The position numbers and the translations under genes were made by a program. Below are positions 1 through 10,975 of a stretch of 64,000 nucleotides of DNA, in pieces (position 1 is the stretch's first letter; each line of letters opens with the position of its first letter). The notes under the pieces are model-generated. The model was not told where the DNA came from, did not search any database, and saw only the letters and a program-made list of their open reading frames with translations. Origin of the DNA: Clarkia xantiana subsp. parviflora (Eukaryota > Streptophyta > Magnoliopsida > Myrtales > Onagraceae); NCBI GenBank assembly GCA_036873135.1, contig JAPTYO010000002.1, positions 248,001 through 312,000 on the forward strand. The letters are read 5' to 3'.

Positions 1-1238
1 CTAATAAGCACTATATCATCGGACTGCTTACGGCTCCTTAACAGTTTTGGGTTCTTCAGCAGCCATTTCTGGACTCGATCCAACCTGTCGCATGCATCGA
101 GTACAGGGCGCTTGTAAGTGCAGATGTTCTTCAGTGCAACGACATTTACCTCCTTTGATTGCCTTCGCAACAACCCATAGAGATCTTCTGACAACTGGTG
201 TTCGTTGAAAATATTCTTATGAATTGCAGCATTTAACAAGTACATGATGTCAAAATCTATCTCAGGTTTATGAACAGAGAAGAAAACATCCTGCATTGGG
301 TTCCCAAAGTTTGGCTCGTCACGCAACTTCAACTGTTTATTCAGGCTAACCACTTCGACTCTCCTCTCCTTGAGATAAGCCAGCGCTTTTTTCAACTTCG
401 GACCATGGTGTGGCGGTATAGAAATTCTATAATAACTACACCGAGCAATGGCCCCACTAACTGTAAAATCTGTTGTTCGGATCCAAGGGTCATCATCATC
501 TAACAAATCATATGGTGCCAAGTCCATAATTTTGTCATCAGCAGTTCGATAATATAGCTTTGGAGACGATGCTAGCTGCAACAGAACCACAAGCGATGTG
601 AAATTTTGATATTGCTTAATATCATTGATGTCCCTGACCATGAACTCCACCTTAAAATCACATTTTATCAAAGAAGAGTTTCCCAAGTCTTTGAAGGAGA
701 ACACTGTATCTTTCTGAAAGCAAAACCGACATGTTCCGTCAAAGGGATCCACAAAAAAATCAACCTTGTCTGCAGGTCCTCTCCAACCAACCATAAATTC
801 CTGAAGACTGGTTAAGAATCCAATTTGAACATCCACATCCGACAACTTGAATGGAATACTAGTCCTCCTTCTTTGGTTGATGCTGAACGGATTCTCAGGT
901 CCCAAACTAACCTTCAAGGGCTGGTCATTCACAAACAAGTCCCCACTTTTTGCAGCATCATAAGCCAGATGTGCTGACCTGGGAAGAGCAAAGTGAACAA
1001 ATGCATGGGGCTCTACCTTGTTATACTCTTCTGATATACTAACACCATGTAAACTTGCGATGGAAAATTCTGGGTACGATTCGGGTGGCGTCCACGAAGT
1101 CTTGAGTCTACACCTCCAAACAAGACCAACTTCTTTTTCCAAAGATTCCACTAGGTCTTCAACAACAACATTGTGGCCAAACCCACCAAGACTAACCTGA
1201 GTAACTACTGTGTCTTTCTCACGGCCATTTGTCTCCAT
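1..1238 (-). CDS. RDR6: RNA-dependent RNA polymerase 6 (RDR6/SGS3-pathway type), N-terminal part, truncated by window edge
   Basis: About 412 residues are read without an intron from the ATG at 1238-1236 down to the window edge. An in-frame TAA eight codons upstream fixes the start. The protein begins METNGREKDTVVTQVSLGGF and carries the N-terminal RRM-like region of plant RDR6, with WRCRLKTSWTPP, VEPHAFVHFA, LKVSLGPENPFSINQRRR and DDDDPWIRTTDFT, then KNICTYKRPV. The catalytic DLDGD loop would lie beyond the window. RDR6 copies aberrant or cleaved RNA into double-stranded RNA for tasiRNA production and antiviral silencing, acting with SGS3 and DCL4 in cytoplasmic bodies. The sequence matches RDR6 much better than RDR1 or RDR2. 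No frameshift is seen. A 5'-UTR intron probably runs from a donor near 2272 to an acceptor near 1274. Confidence 0.95.
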   Translation of the reverse strand, partial: METNGREKDTVVTQVSLGGFGHNVVVEDLVESLEKEVGLVWRCRLKTSWTPPESYPEFSIASLHGVSISEEYNKVEPHAFVHFALPRSAHLAYDAAKSGDLFVNDQPLKVSLGPENPFSINQRRRTSIPFKLSDVDVQIGFLTSLQEFMVGWRGPADKVDFFVDPFDGTCRFCFQKDTVFSFKDLGNSSLIKCDFKVEFMVRDINDIKQYQNFTSLVVLLQLASSPKLYYRTADDKIMDLAPYDLLDDDDPWIRTTDFTVSGAIARCSYYRISIPPHHGPKLKKALAYLKERRVEVVSLNKQLKLRDEPNFGNPMQDVFFSVHKPEIDFDIMYLLNAAIHKNIFNEHQLSEDLYGLLRRQSKEVNVVALKNICTYKRPVLDACDRLDRVQKWLLKNPKLLRSRKQSDDIVLI

Positions 1239-1273
1239 TTCAGCGTGCCCTCTGTCAAATTAGTGAGAACCTG

Positions 1274-1402
1274 CATGATATCAGTGGCAAAATGTTGCTG
1301 TAAGACTCTGATCAAACCGACAGAGAAGTTGACCATGTACAATAAACAAGAGGCAAAAACTTGAACGAAGCAAACTAATAAGCAGTTCATTTTCCAGTGT
1401 AT

Positions 1403-1457
<55 letters not shown>

Positions 1458-2420
1458 ACGGATCACAACCTTCCAATTTAATTATATTTGAGGCATTGAC
1501 ATTATCATAAGTGAGGAGGAAAGTTTCATAATCTGACAAGAGAAAGCAGATCAATATTACATGGTTTTGTTACCCCAAACCTCAAGCTTTCAAATTTAAA
1601 TACACTTAACTCAACAAAGTAATGAATATGATTCTGTGTAAAGCATCTGATTGTTTTTCCTCCTTTGTGAAGTCTCTGAAATAGATTAAATAGGCAATAA
1701 AGTAATATAAAGATAAGGAACTCAGTGTTTCAAGCAAATGAGAAATATGTGGGAAGGCTTGTACTTCCCAAAAGCAAATTTGTTCCGGTTAGGCAATCAA
1801 CGCCCTCAACTAAAAGCATTTCAGCAAACAGAATTAAGAAGAAAACCCTAGAAGAAGCAGGTCTTATTAGCAGCACCAGTAGAAGAGAAGATGGCCTCTT
1901 TTCTATTCTATTTACACATCATCAAGTGGAGTGTAGCAAAATTGATCATTACACTGAAGGAAATGAAAACTACCAAACTGTTCACAGCAAATGATTGATT
2001 ATTTGGTATCAATGACGGCGAATTGCGATTCAGATTACGGTTTTGATTTTGAAGTCCAGGAAGGCTATTCACACGATTACACTATGCTTCCAAATATATC
2101 ATGAAATTCGCATCCGCATTCCACTTTGTCCTCATTCGAAGAAAAAAAAAGAAGAGTAAAACGTAATGCAATAGAATCAAAGCGCCGACATGAAACCGCC
2201 GGCAGCTCTAACGTCAGGCAGAAACTATAATCAGACAATCAATGCGTAGATGCAGAAGAAAAATAACAAGTACCTTTGATCGATTACTTATACTTTGTCG
2301 GTCGATCGGGGACTGAGGAGGAGACCAGGGGAGGACAAAATGCGAAGAATTCGGCAGAGAAACCCGGAAAATGAGCAGACCGGTGAAGAATCTAGTGAGA
2401 AGATTTTAGTGAGCGGAGAA
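1274..2420 (-). promoter_or_regulatory. RDR6 5' leader and probable 5'-UTR intron
   Basis: On the minus strand a good donor (AAAG|GTACTTG) lies at about 2272 and an acceptor (TCATGCAG|GTTCTC) at about 1274, so the leader is probably split by a roughly 1-kb intron. The intron contains a long (TA)n microsatellite at about 1408-1452. Known RDR6 genes also have an intron in the 5' leader. No protein-coding signal is seen here. Confidence 0.5.
1408..1452. repeat. (TA)n microsatellite
   Basis: About 21 uninterrupted TA units inside the RDR6 leader intron. Similar (TA)n tracts occur at about 4698-4732, 5137-5168 and 60189-60222. Confidence 0.95.
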
Positions 2421-2422
2421 TA

Positions 2423-3075
2423 TAGCAGTGGCATACTCTTTTTTTAGTTCTTTTCTTAGACAGAATAGCAGTGGCATACTTTATTTTCTTGATTGATTAA
2501 TTATTAATTATGTTTTAACTTCCTTAGGAAGAAGCATTGATAAAAAATATATTAATATTTTCGACTGAGCATTCTATCGGAGCCGGGCTCCAGTTCGGGG
2601 CCTCTGGCTCCGATTGAGCCCTATGTGGCTCTGGTCGAGGCTTTATGGCTCCGACCGGAGCCACATAGGACTCCGACTGAGCCTTTTGTGGCTCAATCGG
2701 AGCTAGGGCCCCGAATTGGAGCCCCGACTCCGATTGAGCCACAGAGGGCTCAGTGGCCCCAATTGGTGGTGGCCGGCCCCGATTAGGGTTGTAGCCACCA
2801 CCAATTGAGGTGGTTTCCGGCCCCAAGAGCCAAGTGATGGTGGCCGACCCTTTTCGTCGTGGTCGGCGGCCTTTGGCGGTGACTTGAGCAAACAATATTG
2901 ACTAAATTTTAGTAATATAAATTTGTGGACTAAATTGAACAAGATAAAAGTATTTAACGGTCAAACTAATTGTTGACTAACGGAAACACCAAAAACTTAC
3001 AACCTTTCAAACATATGGCACCAAAAGCATACACTAGTCCAACATGTGGCACCAAAAGTACATTTAACCCTAAAT
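2423..3075. mobile_element. Degenerate, probably truncated long-TIR element with GC-rich palindromic core
   Basis: From about 2570 to 2880 the DNA is unusually GC-rich and built from short inverted units such as GGCTCCGATTGAGCC, repeated in both orientations. It is followed at 2900-3070 by an arm (ACTAAATTGAACAA, GGCACCAAAAG twice, ending TTTAACCCTA) that resembles the right arm of the long-TIR elements at 46542-47362 and 48554-49076. I do not find the matching left arm, so I infer a truncated copy. Short direct repeats (AGCAGTGGCATACT at about 2423 and 2467) lie on its left side. Confidence 0.45.
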
Positions 3076-4694
3076 AAATTACAATTGACACGCAGTTTCA
3101 TCGGTCGATGAGATTACATGTCAAAAATTAACCCTCGAACTACACGATTAAAATAATTAATTAAAAATTTAAATAACCTTTATAAAAATCCCTATTTTTT
3201 TTATAATGATTCATTATTATATTGCACAACATATATTAAGGTTGACAGTTTATGTCACGACAAGATAGCACGATACGAACATGTACAAAAAAAAAAAAAC
3301 TGGTTCGTGCAAGTATATGGCATGTCGATAACACGAACACAATTAGTATAATATAATTTATGTGTCGTGTTCGTGTTTATGTATCATAACAGGACACACG
3401 CGATAGCACGATAAAGTTGTGCTACTAAGTCTAACTCTTGATTTTGTTTTTTGAACAAATCTTATTTAATAACTCAAATTAGTGGTTTAATTTTTATAGT
3501 TTGTCTACTTAATATTTCAGTTACGAACTTATGAATACAAACATACTAAATTCATTTATTTTTGTAACTAAAGGAAACACTAATACAAAACTATTAGTTT
3601 GTTAATTGTCTAGCTTCCGTTTGACCAAGAAAATTATACATAACAAGTCATCGCACTCCCATAGAGAAGTATCCAACCATACAAATTTTAACTCCAACTC
3701 TACGGCACTTTTTGCAAGTTGGTCTGCAACATTATTTGCTTCCAGAAAAATGAGTCTGATCTTGAAGCGCTTAAACGACATCATCAGATTCTTGCAATCC
3801 AAATTACATTATAAGTTGGGTTGACTCCTTGCAAATCATTGTTAATTGCTTACTTAGCATCAAATTCCACGTATATGGAATCAATAAGCAAGTGCTTATC
3901 AATTACTAAACTGTCTTTAATAGTTCAGATTTTAGCTACTAGAGTATTAGAAAAAAAAAAATTCAATCACCTTTAGAAGCCTAATATCCAATCACCGAAC
4001 TCATTCCTGAAAACTTCACCACACCCAGTAGGACATGGATTACCGATTGAAGAACCATCAGTATTGAGTTTACACCGACCTGTGAATAGGTAACTCATCC
4101 AACCTGGATAGTTTTTATATGAGTGTACCTATATGCTTTTAAAGTACTTTAGACACCTCTAGAGCATAATCAATAATGAAATGAGTAACGAAAATAGATA
4201 AAACTTGCCCTTAAAAACTTTCGAACGTCTAATCTTCCAAATCAATCAAATAGTTAAAGTGAAGAGAAAATTTCAACCCATTTGACATCTATATAAATCA
4301 CGATCAGTACAATTCTCTTTAAGCCAAACTCGCAAATTAATAGAAAAAAATTGTGCAACTGAAACACGCAAATATAGGTTCGAATAAACCCACTCAATAG
4401 AGGTGTTTGCGGGGCTGATTTTGAAAATAAATTTTTTTGAAGCTTTTTTTTTAAAGAAAAAATTAATGATCATCAATTTGAATAAATGATGGTAAATATG
4501 ACATAATGATTATACGAACGGTAAATTTTGAACATTTCATCTTAAAATAACCAAATGTAAAGTAAACTAAAAGACACATTTCAATTAAACAGTCGCATTG
4601 CAAACGTAAGTAAACAAACACTGTATTAACCCTAATTGGATACCTTATTTCAAAGACACCACATCCAAAAACGGGGTCACGACATGGATCCACT

Positions 4695-4735
<41 letters not shown>

Positions 4736-5130
4736 GTTAATTATCAAAAAGAAAATTCCACATTGACTGTTTTGCACAAAAAAAAAAAATTAATTTGAAA
4801 AAAAGCAAACTTAATTTTACAAAAACATAACAAAGTGCAAACAACATTGAATTTTATATTAAAAAGTTACAAAAACCGCACATATAAGAATCAGATCATG
4901 CATGTTCAAGTGACGCAATATAATAGACAATTCAATTAAGGTTCTATTAAAATACATTATATGGATGTTACGTGTTCGATTTTTATCACTTTTTAATGAA
5001 AAAATTCAACATAGTTTCCAATTTTTTTTTTATGTTTTACATAGTTTTTAATCGATTTTTTTTTCAAACCACTTAAATTTGAGTTTTTTTTTTTATGAAA
5101 GTTAAAATTTGAGTTTGGTTTTGGTAATTA

Positions 5131-5171
<41 letters not shown>

Positions 5172-5557
5172 TAATGTGATGAATGAATTTTGAAATTTAT
5201 TTCAAACATAAAATAATTAATAATTAATTAAAAACAGTGATTAAATCAGCTTGAAAAAGTATTCAAAGAGTCAAACTATTGACCCCACCATATGTGTATT
5301 AGGACAAGATACAATTACTCCACTCTCTTTGTAATGCGTTACAAGCTAGCTAGCTTCTTCTTCTTAGCCGTTTGGGGTATTTTGTATTCATGTACTGTAC
5401 GTGTGCGCTCTTTCTTCTCTAGCACTAATCTATCTATATGGTAAGAACAAAAGTGACGTTATCTATCTATCTATCTATCTATCTATATGATCTATCTATC
5501 TACATCCTAATAACAAGACCTTAATTATTAGTCGGCACATCAATTAATTTACTTGAC
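3076..5557. other. AT-rich intergenic region, no gene seen
   Basis: Separates RDR6 from the polygalacturonase. It holds poly(A/T) runs, (TA)n tracts at about 4698-4732 and 5137-5168, and a tetranucleotide (CTAT)n tract at about 5460-5502 just upstream of the polygalacturonase. Short open frames here have no recognisable protein. Confidence 0.6.
5460..5502. repeat. (CTAT)n microsatellite
   Basis: Tandem CTAT units, about six uninterrupted then a broken second block, in the leader or promoter of the downstream polygalacturonase gene. Confidence 0.9.
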
Positions 5558-8500
5558 ATGCTGCAGGAACGATTTCTGGCTCTTTTAGTTGTGGCCTTGT
5601 GGGGTTCAGCCGCGTATTTGAGCATCGGCGACAATCTCTCAATAGAGGCGGCGCCTGTGTACGATGTGACAAGTTATGGCGCAACCGGAGATGGCCAAAC
5701 CGACGATTCTCAAGTAAAACAATATTAGCTAGCTAGGGTTCATTCATTCCCATCTTGATATATACAGCTCAACTTTAGAAGTTTGAATTATTTGCGAAAA
5801 TTTGAACTTGAGACTCATGCATGATATCATGATATGAAACCAACTATCCTATAGCTAAAGGCTAAAACTTTCTTCAGACATTATTTGTTATCTTGCTCAT
5901 CTTAAATTTGTTGTTCTGTATGCATGAGATTGCTAGTTAAATGTTGGAGAAATTTACAATTCGTTAACTTTATGATGATACGTGCAAGTTTTCGTGCCAA
6001 TTTAACAACAGATTAGATCAAGCTAGCTAGTGTGTTGCATCAATTTGCATTTACTTTAGGTAGCAAATTGGAAAAATCTATAAAGTTCAAGTAGCAGGCT
6101 GCTAATTATTAACCATGTTTGTTAACTATGTGATGAATTAAGATAGCTAGAGATTAACTAAGAGATTAACCTTATTAATATCTTTTTTCTGTACGTAATT
6201 GTTTTAATATATAAGAATAATTCGGTATATATATATAGGGGTTTCTGAAAGCATGGGAAGCTACTTGTGTGGACAGAGGGGATGAAGGGACTCCGGTTAT
6301 GTATGTTCCCGACGGCAAGAAGTTCCGCCTAAGTCCGACATGTTTTAATGGTCCATGCAACTCCAACAATGTTCAAGTCCAGGTAGCCGTATAGTGTACA
6401 TTTACCCAAACCTAGCTAGCTATATATACTCAATCCGAGACTCTATGAATTAACGATTCGTCCCTTAATTAGAGATTCAGGCTTAAGTTTTAGAAATGAA
6501 AAAATATTTATAATCAGTAATTTATCTCTTACGAACTGATTTATTTGGTGCATATAGTAATAATAATAAGTGATAATTGTTTTACAAGCTTAAAACATCT
6601 TGTGACAAAAATAAAACCGTACGTAGATTAGATTTTGTGAGGAGAAGGTCAAACATGACATGACATGAATGTAGGTTGTGGGTTCCATAGTTGCACCGGA
6701 TACAATGAGTGGATGGAAAGAGTGCAGATTCGATAGCTGGTTAACTTTCAACCAGGTGTCTGGTCTTACCCTCCAAGGATCTGGAACAATCGACGGCCAG
6801 GGTTCCATTTGGTGGACCGGAGGCAAGGTGTGCGTAGCTATATGCATACGTGTTCTATTCGACTTTCCAAAAACAAAAAAAATTACTAACTGTTGAGCTA
6901 TTTGTGTGGCTTTCACTTCAGCAACCGGGAAGCTGCCACTGGCCCACTGTAAGACTATTATTAATTAAGTATCAACTATTTTATTATTATTATTATTCTC
7001 TGAATTGAAACTAAGAAAACAATATAAATGGTCCTCGAACTTTACTCATTTTTTTATTTATGTCCTTGAACTTTATTTTTTTCTATTGATGTACTTGAAC
7101 TCGTCAAATCCATTCTGTTATAGTCCCGTCGTTAAATTTTACTGTTAATTGTGGGTGATTAGACGCTGATTAAGCAAAAAATATTGATGTGGACAAGCTA
7201 ACATGACATATTTAGGTTCACATCATATTTTTTTACTATATATCAATAAATAAATAAATAAATAAATGAATAAATAATTAAAGAAAATTAAAAAAACATG
7301 AAAATGAAAGGCACTAAACATGATGTGGCCAAAACTATGACACGCCAACTTGTCCATGTCAATATTTTTTGCTTAATCAGCATCTAATCACCCACAATTA
7401 ACAGTAAAATTTTAACATGGGACTAAAAGAGAATGAATTTGACGAGTTCAAGTACATCAATAAAAAAAATAAAGTTCAAGGACATAAATAGAAAAATGAG
7501 TAAAGTTTGAGGATCATTTATGTTGTTTTCCCTTGAAACTAATAAGTACGATGATATTTGAAATTGTAAAAAAAAGCAGGCATTGTACTTTGAGAAGTGT
7601 GACAATTTGGTAGTGACGGGACTGCATCACATGGATAGTCCACGAGCTCACATTGCGATAAATGGGTGTAACCAAGTGACCCTCTCTTCTCTCACCATAA
7701 CCGCACCTCAGTCCAGTCCCAACACAGATGGCATCGACATTGCCGGCTCCACCAACCTTAACCTAGAAAACCTTAACATCCAAACAGGTAGGTACGTAAT
7801 TTAATTAATACTTCTCATATATCTGAAGAATTAGTAAAATCTGGTGTGTAAATCAGTGTTATCAGAACCGGACCGGACGTCGAACCGGCAAGGGTGCCGG
7901 TTCCCGGTCCGACCCGGTTCGGTTGCAGGTCCATATAATATAATATCTAATCCAGACCGCCGGTCAATCTGGTTTTTTTTGTTTTTTTATTATGAAAGGA
8001 AAGTCCGAACCGGTGAACCGGCGAACCGCCTGGTTCGCCCAAAACCGACCGGTTCGGTGAAAACCGGACTTCAGAACCGGATTCGCTTACATCCTCCGGA
8101 AATGAGCAGACCGGACCGTGGAGGGGTCCGGTTCCGGTCCGACCGCGGTCGGACCGTGGAGGGGTCCGGTCCGACCGCCGGTCCGGTTCTGATAACACTG
8201 GTGTAAATACATATGCGCATTTCTTTGTGAATTTGAATTGATTGCTTATGCATGCATGGTGGTGATGTGTATATATGTATGTAGGAGATGATTGCATTGC
8301 TATAAACGGCAACACTTCTAACATCAATATAAATGGAGTACATTGTGGGCCTGGACATGGTATCAGGTATATATATTATATATACTACAACTTTATATAG
8401 TAATTGATTTTTGTTAGGACCTGCAGATATATATATATAACTAACCTGGCTACTTATTATTATATCTTCAGTGTGGGAAGCTTAGGAAAATCTAGTACCG

Positions 8501-9304
8501 ATATAGTGGAAGAAGTACATGTTCGAAACTGTACCTTCACTAATACTATGTGTGGAGCAAGGATCAAGACATGGCAGGTACTGAGCATCATCAACTCATA
8601 CATATATAGTCAATGTACGTACGTAAGACAAAACCACACACACGATCGATTTTCATACAACGTTGTTTTATGTTTTGGTATTTTAATTAGAATGGATCGG
8701 GACGCGCAAGGAGCATCAGCTTCGAGGATATCACACTCAATGCGGCTGGAAACCCTATCATTATTGATCAGCAATACGACCCCAGACTGGGTCCATTAGG
8801 GGTGAGCAATTTTTGTGTAATACCTCATAAGTGTGTACCACATCGGTTAGAATACGAAGATTTGGAGCCTTAATAAGAAAGAGGGGTACTACTCAAGTCT
8901 AACAGGAATTCCTCATTTTCCAAGGCCCAAGTGAGGACAACGGGCTTAGTTAGGCTGGGTTGGGCTAAGTGGGGATAGTCGTTCGGGCTTAGGAGCGTGA
9001 CATTTTTATATCATTTATACATGTATATATTAAGGAGGTTTATTAATTAATTTTTAATGCATGCATGCATGTGCAGGGAGTGGGTGTGGTGGTGAGCGAC
9101 GTAACATACAATGGATTTAGAGGAACTTCTTCAACCAATAAAGCGATAGAATTGATATGCGGGGATACGGGTTGCTCCGGCATTGTAATGGATAACATCA
9201 ATATAACGTCGTCGTTTCCAGGTAAAAAGGTGGTCTCCTTATGCAAGAATGCAAGTGGAAGAGCTACCAACACTTCTCCTCCAGTCCCTTGCTTGACCGC
9301 TTGA
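5558..9304 (+). CDS. Polygalacturonase (GH28 pectinase), nine exons
   Basis: Exons 5558-5713, 6239-6382, 6675-6827, 6922-6948, 7580-7787, 8285-8366, 8472-8577, 8691-8801 and 9077-9304 join in phase to 404 codons, the normal size for plant exo/endo-polygalacturonases. The enzyme hydrolyses alpha-1,4 bonds of homogalacturonan in the cell wall. A hydrophobic N-terminus (about residues 6-24) acts as secretion signal. All GH28 catalytic motifs are present: NTDG at 208-211, GDDC at 230-233, GHG at 253-255 and RIK at 287-289. Introns 4, 5 and 8 carry mobile elements (7014-7532, 7854-8200, 8814-9002). The start is uncertain: ATG 5558 gives MLQERF, but an ATG followed at once by a strong donor (ATATG|GTAAGAAC, about 5440) could splice to the CTGCAG acceptor at 5566 and give MERF. 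The gene looks intact. Confidence 0.93.
7014..7532. mobile_element. Mutator-like MITE, family B copy 1, in polygalacturonase intron 4
   Basis: The two halves are long inverted copies of each other (left arm reads AATGGTCCTCGAACTTTACTC, right arm GAGTAAAGTTTGAGGATCATT). The element is bounded by the 9-bp direct repeat TTGAAACTA at 7005-7013 and 7533-7541. Long terminal inverted repeats plus a 9-bp duplication fit non-autonomous Mutator-like elements. There is no coding capacity. A second copy lies at about 35999-36530. Confidence 0.85.
7854..8200. mobile_element. hAT-type MITE in polygalacturonase intron 5
   Basis: A 347-bp GC-rich element begins CAGTGTTATCAGAACCGGAC and ends with the inverted copy. 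It is flanked by the exact 8-bp duplication GTGTAAAT (7846-7853 and 8201-8208). The interior is dense in CCGGTCCG and CGAACCGG palindromes and can fold into a long hairpin. The CAGTG terminus and 8-bp target duplication are diagnostic for the hAT superfamily. It encodes no transposase. Confidence 0.9.
8814..9002 (+). mobile_element. Probable short solo LTR in polygalacturonase intron 8
   Basis: A roughly 189-bp block begins TGTGTAATACC and ends GCGTGACA, giving the TG...CA ends of an LTR. Its CCACATCGGTTAGAATACGA stretch resembles promoter blocks seen in small plant LTR elements. The flanking pentamers (ATTTT and TTTTT) match only imperfectly and no primer binding site follows, so a solo LTR is inferred. 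The boundaries are approximate. Confidence 0.5.
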
Positions 9305-10079
9305 TACTACTGTTAATTAGCATGTATAGATGCCAAACTTAATTGTTAGTGCTTTACATAGATGTAATAACAGTTTAAAGATTTTAATGACAAACATTTG
9401 AGGTTGTTCAATTCATTTTGATATAATAATTAGGGTAGGTGAACAAGACATAATTAATTATTCTAGGAATACCTCATTTATATAGGTAGGTGTGCTTTTT
9501 TTACCTTAATTATAAAATTGTTAATATTTGGTACCCAAAGTGAGGCATACCAAATAGAGTTCGGCTAAAATAAAGTCGAGTTTATTCCAACTCGGTTTTT
9601 CAACCATTAGATTATGTACATCGTGTATATGTAAGAAATATTTTTTATCATTTATGAATTCTGATTGATTCTCTCTCATAATCTAAAAACTGAGAAATTA
9701 AGTTGAAATAAACTCGACTGTATTTTATAAAAAAAAAATTGCCAAAACTTATTTTAAGAATCCGGTTAATTTTGTTATTTTCCCAAATATATATGTAAAT
9801 AGTCCCGATCCGACTTATGTTATACAGGCCCACAAACAACAAAACTTATGTTGTACCACCTAACTGGGCCAACTCAATAATACTTTATGAATATTAGAAT
9901 TTAGAAATGTAGGTAAAGAGGGTCGGATCGGTTATCAATATGTTAAAGAGGTGTGACCGTATGACACCGGCTTTATTGATGTCTTTTTTAGGGTTGAAAG
10001 TGTATTTTGATACCACATGCCATATCATATTTTTTTTGTATGCGTAAATAAAAATAATAACACTACATACAGTTGCTAT
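9305..10079. other. Intergenic, no gene seen
   Basis: The 3' flank of the polygalacturonase, AT-rich, ending where the LTR begins. A weak inverted pair (AGTCGAGTTTATT at about 9572 and AATAAACTCGAC at about 9707) could be a small hairpin element. Nothing else is recognisable. Confidence 0.5.
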
Positions 10080-10204
10080 TGTCACACCCGTAAAATTTAC
10101 TTGTTGAGAAGTACGAATTTGGCTATAATAGACGTGCTTTCCAAGCCTAACAAGCATTTGGAAGGCGAAAACAGCGTTGTTTTGGAATAATTGGCAGCAA
10201 AGTG

Positions 10205-10640
10205 GAGTTGGTCAGATTCGATCCATGGACAAGAGTTTGTCCCACGTCCGTCAAGAGTTTGTCCCGCGTTATCGAGTGCTTTTCCCGTGTCCATTCCGAG
10301 ATTGTCCCGTACGAGCAAAGAGTTTTGCCCCGTACCAGCGGAGTTTGTCCCGTACCAGCCAAGTGCTTGTCCCGTACCTGTGAAGTGAATGTCTCGTACC
10401 ATCCAAGTGCTTATCCCGTACCAGCCTCAGTGCTTGTCCAGCGCATTTTGTGTGTTCGTTCCGTGCACTTTGTGTGTTTGTCCCGTGCTTGGTGAGTACC
10501 AGTCCCGTGCCCAGCAAATGTTCCAGACGAACTGTTCAGCCCATGCCCAGACAGTGCTTTGCCCGTGCTTTTTGTGTGCATGGACCGTGCTTTTTATGTG
10601 TTCAACCCGTGCTCAGCAAGTGCCCAGCACCAGAAAGGCT
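10205..10640 (+). repeat. Degenerate tandem array of TTGTCCCGTACCAGC units inside the LTR
   Basis: Around fifteen imperfect units of roughly 23-28 bp share a TGTCCCGTRCC core, ranging from GTCCCGCG to GTCCCGTGC. All are in the same orientation. They sit in the presumed U3 part of the LTR, where such arrays can act as enhancers. The high GC content contrasts with the AT-rich flanks. Open frames through the array are repeat by-products. Confidence 0.8.
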
Positions 10641-10795
10641 GAATTGGACCAAAATGGTGGAAAACCCATGTTTGATGGAAAGACAAGCCCAGGCCTGTGA
10701 GGATGAAGGGAATTTCGTGATTAAGGTATGCCAACATGTTTCTTAGCTGCCAAGGAAGATCAAATCTGCTCAAGATATGTGAAAATTCTATCTAT

Positions 10796-10975
10796 AACTA
10801 TATTTAAGGGAACTAGATATATTTGTGAGTTTTGTTAATTAGTTATACATATATATATGTTATAAATATATATCTATACTAATATAGCTATATATAAGGG
10901 AACTTAGATATATTTGTGGGTTTTTGTAATAGTTATGGATATATATATGTTATAAATATATATCCTAGCTAAGTA
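10796..10975 (+). repeat. Two-copy tandem duplication in the LTR
   Basis: A segment of about 85-90 bp (AAGGGAACT, AGATATATTTGTG, then ATATATATGTTATAAATATA) is repeated immediately with a few substitutions, just upstream of the presumed LTR TATA box. Confidence 0.75.

Noticed and set aside
7844..8358. Overlapping Pro/Arg-rich frames on both strands
   Set aside because: Arise from the CCGGTCCG palindromes of the hAT MITE in the polygalacturonase intron.
10205..10640. CRISPR-like repeat array
   Set aside because: Nuclear plant DNA; units are degenerate and directly adjacent, without unique spacers.
10097..10746. Several overlapping open frames of 65-103 codons on both strands
   Set aside because: They are generated by the TTGTCCCGTACC repeat array in the LTR and lack any recognisable protein.
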